Positions 34,705-43,305 of a stretch of 64,000 nt of DNA are shown here, in pieces. Numbering within the stretch: the stretch's first letter is position 1; every line of letters begins with the position of its first letter. The position numbers were made by a program, and so were the translations under genes. This DNA comes from Novosphingobium hassiacum (GTDB taxonomy: Bacteria > Pseudomonadota > Alphaproteobacteria > Sphingomonadales > Sphingomonadaceae), in NCBI RefSeq assembly GCF_014196055.1, contig NZ_JACICY010000008.1, forward strand, positions 55,487-119,486, written 5' to 3'. A model generated the notes under the pieces. The model did not search any database. It saw only the letters and a list, made by a program, of their open reading frames with translations, and was not told where the DNA came from.

Positions 34705-36504
34705 GTGACAGCTCGGGAAAAGTTTGCCTCGCCATTTGCGAACCTGCGGTTCTTTGTGTCCGAGTTTGTGGATTACGCCGGCGAGGAGCTGACGCCGGCG
34801 ATCGCCTTGATGCTTGTCGGCGCCCTGCTTGAGGGCGTGAGCCTCATGCTGCTGATACCTATCGCCGGGTTGCTCGTGCATGGCTCCTCGCAAGGGGGCG
34901 GCTTGTCCTATCTCGTGAATTTCATCCCGCTCGAGAATCGTCTGGGTCAGATGGCTGTCCTACTCGGGCTGTTTGCCGCAATGGTAGCGGTGCGTGCGTG
35001 TGTTCTCACCTTGCGCGATCGACGGCTGGCGCTTCTTCAGCTTGGCTTCATTGATCAACAACGCTCCGCGCTCCTGCGGGAGCTCACGGCTGCGCCCTGG
35101 TCATTCGTGGCGAGCCTGCGCCATGCCCGCGTCACCTCGGCAGTGGGCAATGAAGTGCACATGATGGCCGCAACGGCGCAACTTCTGCTGCAGAGCATTG
35201 TTACCATATCGATGCTTGTCGCGCAGTGGTTGCTCGTAGCCTTTATTGCTCCGTGGCTCTCACTCATGGTCGCTGCCCTGGGGATCATAGGCTCGATTTG
35301 CATCGTACCGGCGCTTCGGAAGGCTTCCCACAGGGGTTTTCAGCAGGTCGAGCGTCAGACCGCGGTCATGAACGCCGCCGGGCAGTTGTTGGCGGGGCTG
35401 AAGCTGGCCAAGGCGCAAAATGCCGAAGCGGCCTTTCTCGATGATTTCAGCCGGCACACCGACGCACTAACCGGCAATCAGATCGAGAGCCTGCGTAGAC
35501 AAAGTCGGCTGCGAGTGTCGAACGCGAGTGTTGCTGCGGTAGTGGGTGCCGTGATGCTGCTTGCCGGAATGGCGCTGAAGATGCCTCCTCCCATCCTCCT
35601 CACCGCCATCGTGATACTGGCCCGGATGAGCGGTCCGATCATGACCCTTCAGCAGAATGCCTATCACATCGCCGCGATGCTTCCCAGCCACGCGTCCATG
35701 TCGAACCTGCGCAAGAGCCTGCGGCAGTCGCAAGCTGACGACGAGCGAGCATCAGATGCCTCTACAGCGATCTGCACTATCGGGACACAGGATGTGCATT
35801 ATCGCCATGCAGACGGCGGGGGCGTCACCGGGGTCAATCTGAACCTTCGCCGGGGGGAGGTGGTGGGCATTACCGGGCCGTCTGGCTCGGGAAAGACGAC
35901 ATTCATCGATCTCCTGACAGGACTGCTGCAGCCGGAAGGCGGACAAGTCCTCGTCAACGGCCAACCGGTCGACGCGTCGCAGTTCAGGCAGTTCAGGGAC
36001 CGCATCGCCTATATCCCGCAAGATAGCTATCTTCTGAATGACACCATTCGGCACAATCTTGCGTGGGGCCGGGCAGATGTGTCGGAGGCTGCCATGTGGC
36101 GTGCGCTCGAAGCTTCGGGCGCGTCGCAGTTCGTCGGCCAGTCGCAGAATGGGCTTGATACGCCGGTTGCCGAACGCGGCAGCCGCCTGTCTGGTGGTGA
36201 GCGTCAGCGTATCGCCATTGCCCGCGCCCTGCTCCGGTGTCCTGATGTAATAATTCTGGATGAGGCCACCAATGCGATCGATGTTGTCAGCGAGCGACTG
36301 ATCATTGCCGATCTGGTTGCGATGCCTTCAAAACCAATGATCGTTCTGGTGACTCATCGTCCCGAGACACTGCGCTTGTGCGAACGCCTGATCACCTTTG
36401 AGGCGGGCCAAATTGCTCCCGAGATTCACCTCCGCAAGATTGGTGGCAAAGCAACTCTTGCACCCGATCGGATCGGCGTCCCTCCGTTTGAACTCAACCG
36501 GTAA
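34705..36504 (+). CDS. ABC exporter of the lasso peptide (D protein)
   Basis: The protein has 599 residues. Residues 1-330 form the transmembrane domain (LTPAIALMLVGALLEGVSLMLLIPIAGLL is the first helix pair). The ATPase half has Walker A GPSGSGKT near 391, Q-loop YIPQDSYLL, signature LSGGERQR near 494 and Walker B VIILDEATNAID. It is a half-transporter that should act as a homodimer to export the mature peptide and give self-immunity. It begins 4 nt after the nucleotidyltransferase gene. No C39 protease domain is present, which fits cleavage by the B2 domain. Confidence 0.9.
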   Translation: MTAREKFASPFANLRFFVSEFVDYAGEELTPAIALMLVGALLEGVSLMLLIPIAGLLVHGSSQGGGLSYLVNFIPLENRLGQMAVLLGLFAAMVAVRACVLTLRDRRLALLQLGFIDQQRSALLRELTAAPWSFVASLRHARVTSAVGNEVHMMAATAQLLLQSIVTISMLVAQWLLVAFIAPWLSLMVAALGIIGSICIVPALRKASHRGFQQVERQTAVMNAAGQLLAGLKLAKAQNAEAAFLDDFSRHTDALTGNQIESLRRQSRLRVSNASVAAVVGAVMLLAGMALKMPPPILLTAIVILARMSGPIMTLQQNAYHIAAMLPSHASMSNLRKSLRQSQADDERASDASTAICTIGTQDVHYRHADGGGVTGVNLNLRRGEVVGITGPSGSGKTTFIDLLTGLLQPEGGQVLVNGQPVDASQFRQFRDRIAYIPQDSYLLNDTIRHNLAWGRADVSEAAMWRALEASGASQFVGQSQNGLDTPVAERGSRLSGGERQRIAIARALLRCPDVIILDEATNAIDVVSERLIIADLVAMPSKPMIVLVTHRPETLRLCERLITFEAGQIAPEIHLRKIGGKATLAPDRIGVPPFELNR

Positions 36505-36799
36505 CAGCATCTTGCTTATGACTTGGGTGCGAACGATTCAGCCTGAACGCACCTCTCCAGCTCGAAGAAGCACAGGCTTTCCCGATTTTTAGCAAGGAAA
36601 ATGACCGTCGGGGCTGTTGTGACCCTGGCGGTAACGAGCGATTTGAGGGTGGCAAGAGCAGGCGAAACCGTCAGCGCGGCCGCGAATTTTGAACGCTGCC
36701 CACCGATTGTAGTTGAATGCCAATGAATGAAAGTTGTTTTATTTCAGTGCGTTATGTCGCAATATTTCGCATTTTTGGACCCCACTCGAGGGGTAAAGA
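36505..36799. other. Intergenic end of the island next to guaA
   Basis: These 295 nt hold no gene I can support. The stretch is less GC-rich than its surroundings, especially near 36715-36780. CCCACTCGA at 36781-36789 repeats part of the att core just downstream of the guaA stop, possibly a degenerate second att copy. An integrase would be expected here in an intact guaA island but none is seen. Confidence 0.6.
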
Positions 36800-36812
36800 T
36801 CACTCCCACTCG
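36800..36812. repeat. guaA-side direct repeat (probable att site)
   Basis: TCACTCCCACTCG is the complement of the last codons and stop of guaA. The identical 13 bases recur at 26724-26736. Insertion at this site leaves guaA intact, as seen for guaA-targeting islands. Confidence 0.7.
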
Positions 36813-38359
36813 ATCGTGCCGGGGGGCTTGCTGGTGTAGTCGTAAACGACGCGGTTGATGCCCTTGACCTCGTTGACGATGCGCGTGGCGACGCGGCTGA
36901 GGAACGCGGCGTCGAACGGGTAGATGTCGGCGGTCATGCCGTCGGTGCTGGTGACGGCGCGCAGGGCGCAGACGTTGTCGTAGGTGCGGAAATCGCCCAT
37001 CACGCCGACGGTCTTGACCGGGAGCAGCACGGCGAAAGCCTGCCAGATCGCGTCGTATAGCCCGGCGTTGCGGATTTCTTCGAGGTAGACGGCATCCGCC
37101 TTGCGCAGGATGTCGCAGCGTTCGCGGGTCACTTCGCCGGGGATGCGGATGGCAAGGCCGGGGCCGGGGAAGGGGTGGCGACCGACGAAGATGTCAGGCA
37201 GGCCTAGTTCGCGGCCCAGCGCGCGGACTTCGTCCTTGAACAGTTCGCGCAAGGGTTCGACCAGCTTCATGTTCATGCGGTCGGGCAAGCCGCCGACGTT
37301 GTGGTGGCTCTTGATCGTGACCGAGGGGCCGCCGGTGAAGCTGACCGATTCGATCACGTCGGGATAGAGCGTGCCCTGCGCGAGGAAATCGGCGCCACCG
37401 ACCTGGCGGGCTTCTGCCTCGAACACGTCGATGAAGGTCTTGCCGATGAACTTGCGCTTGGCTTCCGGGTCCGTGACGCCGGCAAGGCCGCCGAGGAATA
37501 GTGGCGACACGTCCTTGTGCACCAGCGGGATGTTGTAGTGGTTGCGGAACAAGCTGACGACCTGTTCGGCCTCGCCCATGCGCATCAATCCGTGGTCGAC
37601 GAACACGCAAGTCAACTGATCACCGATCGCCTCGTGGATCAGGACCGCCGCGACTGCCGAATCGACGCCGCCCGAAAGCCCGCAGATCACGCGGCTGCTG
37701 CCGACCTGCTCGCGAATCTCGGCAATCTTGGTCCTGCGGAATTCGGCCATGGTCCAGTCGCCGGTGCAACCGCAGACGTGGCGCACGAAGTTGGCGATCA
37801 GCTTGCCACCGTCGGGCGTGTGGACGACCTCGGGGTGGAACTGCGTGCCGTAATAGCGCTTCTCGTCGTTGGCGATGACCGCAAACGGCGCGCCGTCCGA
37901 TACTGCGACAATGCGGAAGCCCGGTGCGAACTGGGTCACTTTGTCGCCGTGGCTCATCCACACCTGATGGCGTTCGCCCACCGACCACAGACCGTCGAAC
38001 AGCACGCAGGGTTCGGTCACCGTCAGGAAGGCACGGCCGAATTCGCCGGAATCACCCGGTTCGACCTTGCCGCCCAATTGCTCGCTCATCACCTGCTGGC
38101 CGTAACAGATGCCCAAGATCGGAAGGCCGGAGTCGAACAGCACTTGCGGTGCGCGCGGGCTACCGTCCGCAGGCACGCTGGCGGGCGATCCCGACAGGAT
38201 GATGCCGGTCGGCTTCATCCGGTGGAATGCGGCTTCGGCCTGCGTGTAGGGCGCGATTTCCGAATAGACCCCGGCCTCGCGGACGCGGCGGGCGATAAGC
38301 TGGGTTACCTGACTGCCGAAGTCGACAATCAGGATCGATTCTGAAGGCTGGATGCTCAT
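36800..38359 (-). CDS. guaA: GMP synthase (glutamine-hydrolysing)
   Basis: The protein has 519 residues and the full GuaA layout. The glutaminase domain has the nucleophile in GICYGQQVM and QFHPEVVHT for the His/Glu pair. The ATP-pyrophosphatase domain has SGGVDSAV. The C-terminal dimerisation domain ends [16 protein letters not shown]. The enzyme aminates XMP to GMP in the cytoplasm. I chose ATG 38359 because [17 protein letters not shown] is the family N-terminus; 34 further upstream residues are not conserved. Its 3' end is the integration site of the lasso island. Confidence 0.97.
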   Translation of the reverse strand: MSIQPSESILIVDFGSQVTQLIARRVREAGVYSEIAPYTQAEAAFHRMKPTGIILSGSPASVPADGSPRAPQVLFDSGLPILGICYGQQVMSEQLGGKVEPGDSGEFGRAFLTVTEPCVLFDGLWSVGERHQVWMSHGDKVTQFAPGFRIVAVSDGAPFAVIANDEKRYYGTQFHPEVVHTPDGGKLIANFVRHVCGCTGDWTMAEFRRTKIAEIREQVGSSRVICGLSGGVDSAVAAVLIHEAIGDQLTCVFVDHGLMRMGEAEQVVSLFRNHYNIPLVHKDVSPLFLGGLAGVTDPEAKRKFIGKTFIDVFEAEARQVGGADFLAQGTLYPDVIESVSFTGGPSVTIKSHHNVGGLPDRMNMKLVEPLRELFKDEVRALGRELGLPDIFVGRHPFPGPGLAIRIPGEVTRERCDILRKADAVYLEEIRNAGLYDAIWQAFAVLLPVKTVGVMGDFRTYDNVCALRAVTSTDGMTADIYPFDAAFLSRVATRIVNEVKGINRVVYDYTSKPPGTIEWE

Positions 38360-38574
38360 GCGCAGCCGATAGGGATTGGGGCGGTTCCTGTCCAGATAGC
38401 GGCGCAATTGCAGCAGTTGCATTCCGTGCAACCGTGTGTGCCCCGTTCGCACTTGCAGCATACGTCATTCGGCGTATTTGCGGCGGCGGTTCCCAATGCT
38501 TCCAGCGCCACCCTGCCGGACATGACCGAACCGGGAGGATGTCTGCAAAGGTGAACCACAACAGGAGGTACACC

Positions 38575-38658
38575 ATGCGCAACTTTACAGCTATCGCGCT
38601 GCCGTTCATCTTCGCTGCTGGCCTCAGCGGCATGATGTTCACTGCCACGCTCGTCTGA
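38575..38658 (+). CDS. 27-residue hydrophobic peptide with a strong ribosome binding site
   Basis: MRNFTAIALPFIFAAGLSGM plus seven residues form one predicted membrane helix or a bare signal sequence. AGGAGG at 38563-38568 sits 6 nt before ATG, one of the best Shine-Dalgarno sites in the window, which argues for real translation. It lies between the divergent guaA and gluQRS genes. I recognise no family and give no function. Confidence 0.55.
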   Translation: MRNFTAIALPFIFAAGLSGMMFTATLV

Positions 38659-38753
38659 GCACCGCAGAAATACCAGCGTAAAACCGACGAAAGCGGCTGC
38701 CCCTGTGGGTGGCCGTTTTGTCTTTTCTGGCAGGCGCGCTAATTCAGGCGGCA

Positions 38754-39599
38754 ATGACCGTCACCCGCTTTGCCCCCAGCCCCAATGGCCCGCTCCACCT
38801 GGGGCATGCCTTTTCCGCGATCGTCGCGCATGACCGCGCAGCGCGTGACGGGGGAGAGTTTCTGCTGCGGATCGAGGACATCGACGGTGTGCGATCGCGT
38901 GACGAGCTTGCCGATGAATTCCGTGCCGATCTGGCTTGGCTCGACCTTGAGTACCGCGATGTTACCCCGCAATCACAGCGCATCGAGCGCTACCGCTCTG
39001 CCGCTGACGACTTGCTTGCGATGGGATTGCTCTATCCCTGCACTTGCACCCGCGCCGAAGTGGCCAGCGCGGCTGTGGCTGTCGGGCCTGACGGTCCGCT
39101 CTATCCCGGAACGTGCCTGAGGCGCGGGCCGACGCCGGGACTCGATGTCGCGTGGCGGCTGGACATGGAGCAGGCTGTTGATCTGGCAGGTCCGCTCGAA
39201 TGGACCGACGAACGGCGCGGGGCGCAGCGAGCGACGCCCGCAATGTTCGGCGATGTCGTGTTGTGGCGCAAGGACGCGCCTGCCAGCTACCACCTTGCCG
39301 CGACGCTCGACGATGCCGCCGATGGCGTCACTTGCGTGACTCGCGGGATCGACCTGTTCCGCGCGACTCACGTGCATCGTCTGCTGCAGCACCTGCTCGG
39401 GCTGCCGGTGCCGGTGTGGCATCATCATGCCGTTCTGGTCGAGGCCGACGGGCGCAAGCTCGCCAAGCGCCGCGATGCCCCGGCGCTGGCCGATCGCCGT
39501 CGTGCGGGCGAGGACGGGCGTTCCGTCGCGGCCGAACTGCGCGCTGCCCTCTTTGACACTGGTATTTCGTTGTCGGACATCATAAATCAGCAGACATGA
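38754..39599 (+). CDS. gluQ: Glutamyl-queuosine tRNA(Asp) synthetase
   Basis: The protein has 281 residues, about the size of a truncated glutamyl-tRNA synthetase that lacks the anticodon domain. The class I HIGH motif is FAPSPNGPLHLGHAFSAIV and the KMSKS-like site is GRKLAKRRDAPAL. The zinc site includes CTCTRAE and YPGTC. GluQ attaches glutamate to queuosine at position 34 of tRNA-Asp. ATG 38754 matches the family N-terminus. The stop overlaps the next gene. Confidence 0.92.
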   Translation: MTVTRFAPSPNGPLHLGHAFSAIVAHDRAARDGGEFLLRIEDIDGVRSRDELADEFRADLAWLDLEYRDVTPQSQRIERYRSAADDLLAMGLLYPCTCTRAEVASAAVAVGPDGPLYPGTCLRRGPTPGLDVAWRLDMEQAVDLAGPLEWTDERRGAQRATPAMFGDVVLWRKDAPASYHLAATLDDAADGVTCVTRGIDLFRATHVHRLLQHLLGLPVPVWHHHAVLVEADGRKLAKRRDAPALADRRRAGEDGRSVAAELRAALFDTGISLSDIINQQT

Positions 39600-39826
39600 T
39601 GTATGTCCTCATCCCGCTGATCGTTGTCCTTGTCGGCATGACGGTGCTTTCGCTCGTGCGCGGGATCATTGCGTTCCTGAAAACGACCGAGGCCGACCTC
39701 AACCGCGATCCGGCACTGGGCGCGACCGACATGCAGCTTTTGCAGAACAAGATGATGTTCAACCGCATCAAGTTTCAGGGGCTTGCCGTATTGGCGGTCG
39801 CAATCCTGATGGCGGTCGCGCGCTGA
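39596..39826 (+). CDS. Twin-helix HIG1-domain membrane protein
   Basis: The protein has 76 residues with two hydrophobic helices (VLIPLIVVLVGMTVLSLVRGIIAF and LAVLAVAILMAVA) joined by a polar loop ending LLQNKMMFNRIKFQG, the HIG1/hypoxia-induced family signature. Alphaproteobacterial members are small inner-membrane proteins related to respiratory supercomplex factors. It overlaps the gluQ stop and lies 19 nt before the adenosyltransferase gene. Confidence 0.8.
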   Translation: MMYVLIPLIVVLVGMTVLSLVRGIIAFLKTTEADLNRDPALGATDMQLLQNKMMFNRIKFQGLAVLAVAILMAVAR

Positions 39827-39845
39827 CCGGCGTAAGGCGCTGGCC

Positions 39846-40406
39846 ATGGTAAAGCTCAACAAGATTTACACCCGCACCGGCGATGACGGCACGACCGGCC
39901 TCGTCGATGGATCGCGCCGTGCCAAATTCGATGCCCGGATGAAGGCGATCGGCGAGGTGGATGAGGCCAATTCGGTCATCGGCCATGCCGTTATCGCGGT
40001 GTCGGACGAGACAGCGCGCAATCTTCAACGCATCCAGAACGACCTGTTCGATCTGGGCGCGGATTTTGCGACGCCCGGCGAGGACTTCGAGCCGTCGGAA
40101 ATGGTCCTGCGCGTAGTTGCGTCGCAGACCGATTGGCTCGAGGGCGCGATTGACGCCCTGAACGAGGGTCTGCCGCCTCTCACCAGCTTCATTCTGCCTG
40201 GCGGCTCGGAGGCGGCGGCACGCATCCACATTGCGCGCGCCACGGTCCGCCGCGCCGAACGCGCCGCGGTGGAACTCGACAACGTCGAGCCGGTCAATCC
40301 GCAGGCGCTGGCCTATCTCAACCGCTTGTCCGACTACCTGTTCGTGCTCGCGCGTGCCACAAATGCGGGCAATGACCCGCTGTGGGTGCCGGGCGCCTCG
40401 CGCTAG
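39846..40406 (+). CDS. PduO-type cob(I)alamin adenosyltransferase
   Basis: The protein has 186 residues. The ATP site is KIYTRTGDDGTTGLVDGSR at the N-terminus, and IHIARATVRRAERAAV and LNRLSDYLFVLAR are the family motifs of the five-helix trimer. The enzyme makes adenosylcobalamin from cob(I)alamin and ATP in the cytoplasm. No B12-dependent enzyme is in the window. It probably forms a unit with gluQ and the HIG1 gene. Confidence 0.93.
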   Translation: MVKLNKIYTRTGDDGTTGLVDGSRRAKFDARMKAIGEVDEANSVIGHAVIAVSDETARNLQRIQNDLFDLGADFATPGEDFEPSEMVLRVVASQTDWLEGAIDALNEGLPPLTSFILPGGSEAAARIHIARATVRRAERAAVELDNVEPVNPQALAYLNRLSDYLFVLARATNAGNDPLWVPGASR

Positions 40407-40465
40407 TGGACTTGAGGTTTGCGCCTCGCTAGGCACCCCACAGGATAGACCAACGGGGATAGCTC

Positions 40466-41338
40466 ATGATCAGGACGGTTGCAGTCATCGGCGCGGGCCA
40501 GATGGGCTCGGGCATTGCGCAAGTTGCGGCGCAGACCGGGATGAAGGTGCTGCTGGGTGACGTCTCGCTGGATCTCGCCGACAAGGCGCGCGACAAGATC
40601 GCCAAGGGGCTGGCCAAGCTGGTCGAAAAGGGCAAGATCGAAGCCGCGCTTGCCGCCTCGACCGTTGCCAACTTGCATTCGTTCTCCGATCACGCAGCGC
40701 TGGCCGAGGCCGATCTGGTGATCGAGGCGGCGACCGAGCGCGAGGATATCAAGCGCAAGATCTTTGAATCGGCGGGCAAGCATCTGGCGGCCCATGCGGT
40801 GATGGCGTCCAACACGTCGTCGATCCCGATCACGCGGATGGCGGTGTCATCGCCCGATCCTGAGCGCTTCATCGGCATTCACTTCTTCAATCCCGTGCCA
40901 CTGATGAAGCTGGTCGAGGTGATCCCCGGCCTTGCAACGTCGGTTTCGACGATCGAGACGGTGCGTGGTTTCGTCAGCGACATCGGCAAGGAAATCGTGC
41001 TCTCGCAGGACGAGCCGGGCTTCATCGTCAACCGCATTTTCGTGCCGTTTATCAACGAGGCAGCTTTTGTGCTGGGCAGCGGGACCGGATCGGTCGTCGA
41101 TATCGACAAGGGCGTGAAGCTTGGCCTCAACCATCCGATGGGGCCGCTGGAACTCGCCGATTTCATCGGGCTGGATACCCTGCTCGAAATCATGAAAATC
41201 TATCTCGCCTCGACCGGAGATCCGAAGTACCGGCCTGCGCCGCTGCTGCAGAAGTACGTCGAAGCAGGCTGGCTTGGCCGTAAGTCGGGCCGGGGATTCT
41301 ACGATTATTCGGGCGACACGCCGGTTCCTACGCGCTGA
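40466..41338 (+). CDS. 3-hydroxybutyryl-CoA dehydrogenase
   Basis: The protein has 290 residues. The NAD fold starts TVAVIGAGQMGSGIAQVAAQTG; the catalytic His is in GIHFFNPVPLMKLVEVI and its Glu partner is the last residue of this block. The C-terminal dimer domain has FIVNRIFVPFINEA and GRKSGRGFYDYSG. It oxidises 3-hydroxyacyl-CoA in butyrate or fatty acid metabolism. The gene stands 59 nt after the adenosyltransferase gene and is complete. Confidence 0.93.
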   Translation: MIRTVAVIGAGQMGSGIAQVAAQTGMKVLLGDVSLDLADKARDKIAKGLAKLVEKGKIEAALAASTVANLHSFSDHAALAEADLVIEAATEREDIKRKIFESAGKHLAAHAVMASNTSSIPITRMAVSSPDPERFIGIHFFNPVPLMKLVEVIPGLATSVSTIETVRGFVSDIGKEIVLSQDEPGFIVNRIFVPFINEAAFVLGSGTGSVVDIDKGVKLGLNHPMGPLELADFIGLDTLLEIMKIYLASTGDPKYRPAPLLQKYVEAGWLGRKSGRGFYDYSGDTPVPTR

Positions 41339-41390
41339 GGTGGAACGGGCTGCGGCACGGGGCGTAGTCTCCTCAACAAGGAGACACCCC

Positions 41391-41723
41391 GTGATCGACC
41401 GCGACAAGCCGACTGCCGACAATACGGCACCCGAAACCGTCAATTCCGAGCAGGAGGACGGCGACACGCAGGCGCAGACCGTCGCCGACGAAGCGATCGC
41501 TCGCGCCACCAGCGTATTGGGTGAGCAGGGTGAGAGCGAGCGGGTGCGCGGCGGGATCGACGATGAGGGCGGCGATGCCCAAGATCTGGTCGATCACATG
41601 AACCAGATGGTCACCAGCGGCCATATCGACATGAGTGCGTTTCGTGGCGAGCGCAGCGATGATGACGAAGAAGGTATGTATGGCGAAGGCGGTATCGAGG
41701 ACGATACGCCGCGTGGTGCCTGA
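41391..41723 (+). CDS. Acidic hypothetical protein
   Basis: The protein has 110 residues from GTG 41391, with AAGGAGAC about 7 nt upstream. It is strongly acidic (GESERVRGGIDDEGGDAQDL and GERSDDDEEGMYGEGG) and probably largely disordered. There is no signal peptide or membrane helix. I recognise no family. Confidence 0.6.
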   Translation: MIDRDKPTADNTAPETVNSEQEDGDTQAQTVADEAIARATSVLGEQGESERVRGGIDDEGGDAQDLVDHMNQMVTSGHIDMSAFRGERSDDDEEGMYGEGGIEDDTPRGA

Positions 41724-41742
41724 CGACTGCGGCGGCTGACGA

Positions 41743-42078
41743 TTATTGCGGGGCGAGTTCGGCTCGTTCCGCACCGGCCTCACGATCGGCTTCGGTGTCT
41801 GCGGCAGGCTCCAGAACCTCTTCGGGCAAGGCCTCGCGCACTTCAACCATCTCGCCGTTACGCTCGACGTGACCCAGCAGCTTGCCCTTGCCTTCGTCCG
41901 GGGCGGGGTCCTGATCCACCCATTCGTCGAATGCGGGGCCGTTTGGCGCGGCATTTGTGCCCTGGCCGTTCACGACGTTGGCCTCGGTGATCTGCGATGC
42001 GACGAGCGCCGCGGACACCAGAATACCGCCAGCAAACAGCAGCAGCGTGAAGCGGTAACGCTGAGGATTGGCGTTCAC
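41743..42078 (-). CDS. Single-pass membrane protein of unknown function
   Basis: The protein has 111 residues from GTG 42078, with AAGGA 9 nt upstream; a TTG two codons earlier is the alternative. One hydrophobic helix (RFTLLLFAGGILVSAALVAS) is followed by an acidic soluble tail (AFDEWVDQDPAPDEGKGKLL). It converges with the acidic protein gene, 19 nt apart. No family is recognised. Confidence 0.6.
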   Translation of the reverse strand: MNANPQRYRFTLLLFAGGILVSAALVASQITEANVVNGQGTNAAPNGPAFDEWVDQDPAPDEGKGKLLGHVERNGEMVEVREALPEEVLEPAADTEADREAGAERAELAPQ

Positions 42079-42204
42079 AGGCAAGGGTCCTTGAGGTCGA
42101 TCGGCCAGCGATGTCTGCGCGCAATCGGTTAAATTTTGACGAACCGGGGTGATCGCGCGGGATCAGACCTTGCTGCACCTCGAGCGAAACGGCAGGGCTA
42201 TGGC

Positions 42205-42552
42205 ATGAGCACCATCCTCCTCCTCGTCCTGTCGAACCTGTTCATGACGACGGCTTGGTACTGGCACATCCGCGGCGGGGCGCAGGCGATCGAGGCGCGG
42301 CCACTGGTCGTGGTGATCGCGATCAGCTGGGGCATCGCGCTGTTCGAATACTGCCTTGCCGTGCCGGCCAATCGCATCGGCACGCTGAATGGGTGGACTG
42401 CGGGTCAGCTCAAGGTCGCGCAGGAGGCGATTGCCCTGATCATATTTGGCGGCTTCATGGTGCTGGTTCTGAAGGAGCCGCTGCACTGGCGTCACTTTGC
42501 GGCGTTTGCCTGCATCATGGCTGCCGTCGCATTCCTGTTCTCGGGCAAATGA
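42205..42552 (+). CDS. DMT-family small membrane protein (DUF486)
   Basis: The protein has 115 residues and four transmembrane helices. LLLVLSNLFMTTAWYWHIRG and SWGIALFEYCLAVPANRIG are the DUF486 signature. These proteins look like half of a drug/metabolite transporter. ATG 42205 fits the family N-terminus. No substrate is known to me. Confidence 0.85.
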   Translation: MSTILLLVLSNLFMTTAWYWHIRGGAQAIEARPLVVVIAISWGIALFEYCLAVPANRIGTLNGWTAGQLKVAQEAIALIIFGGFMVLVLKEPLHWRHFAAFACIMAAVAFLFSGK

Positions 42553-42556
42553 TAGC

Positions 42557-42730
42557 TCAGTCCGGCTTGCTGTCCTTGGCCCAAGGATCGGCGAGCGCGC
42601 TTTTGCGGACGTCGGCAGCCTGATCGTCGGGCTGCGGCACCGAGCAGTAGGCCAGCAGGCAGATCGATGCCGCCCACCACAGCGCCTTCCAGCGACTGGC
42701 GAATACCGACGATAGTCGTGGTCCGAACAT
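42557..42730 (-). CDS. Small membrane-anchored protein
   Basis: The protein has 57 residues. A hydrophobic helix (WKALWWAASICLLAYCSVP) follows a short basic N-terminus, and the tail is charged. The Trp-rich pattern resembles small sphingomonad proteins I have seen without a function. It converges with the DUF486 gene (4-nt gap). Confidence 0.5.
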   Translation of the reverse strand: MFGPRLSSVFASRWKALWWAASICLLAYCSVPQPDDQAADVRKSALADPWAKDSKPD

Positions 42731-42837
42731 CGGATCAGCATGGCACCGACCGGTTGAAGCGTGATTAACGCTTAGGTCCATTCCGGAGGGGGTGAATACG
42801 GAGGCGCGCAAGGTCTTTCCACGCGGCAAGGCTGGGT

Positions 42838-43299
42838 ATGACCAAACCGCTGGCAACGCTGCCTGTCGCCCCCGCCCTGCTGCTGCTGCTCCTGCTAGTG
42901 CCGGGAACACCCACTGCCGCCGCGCCCGCACCCGAGCCGGAGCACGCCAGGTTCGAGGCGTGTTCCAGCGGGCCACGGGTGACCTGCGTCGTCGATGGCG
43001 ATACGTTCTGGTACGATGGGACCAAGATCCGCATCGCCGATATCAACACGCCCGAAACGTCACAGGCATCGTGTCCTGAGGAGGCGGCGCTGGGCGCACG
43101 GGCCAAGGGGCGGCTGGCGCAATTGCTCAACGCGGGGCCTTTCACGCTGGAGGTGCAGGGGCGGCAGACGGACCGCTATGGCCGGGCCTTGCGCGTGGTT
43201 ACCCGCGGCGGGCGCAGCATTGGCGCGCTGCTCGAGGCCGAGGGGCTGGCCGAGCATTGGCAAGGCAAACGCGGGGATTGGTGCGCCCGGCTGCTTTAA
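42838..43299 (+). CDS. Exported thermonuclease-like (SNase) protein
   Basis: The protein has 153 residues with an N-terminal hydrophobic signal (LLLLLLVPGTPTAAA). The SNase fold shows VVDGDTFWYDGTKIRIADINTPET with the catalytic Asp and Arg, and TDRYGRALRVVTRGGRSIGALL with the second Arg. It should be a secreted or periplasmic Ca-dependent nuclease. It ends 7 nt before the convergent TetR gene. Confidence 0.88.
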   Translation: MTKPLATLPVAPALLLLLLLVPGTPTAAAPAPEPEHARFEACSSGPRVTCVVDGDTFWYDGTKIRIADINTPETSQASCPEEAALGARAKGRLAQLLNAGPFTLEVQGRQTDRYGRALRVVTRGGRSIGALLEAEGLAEHWQGKRGDWCARLL

Positions 43300-43305
43300 T
43301 CGCAG

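Noticed and set aside
38360..38574. Open frames in the guaA-gluQ gap other than the 27-codon peptide
   Set aside because: They start without ribosome sites and overlap guaA or gluQ in other frames; no family match.
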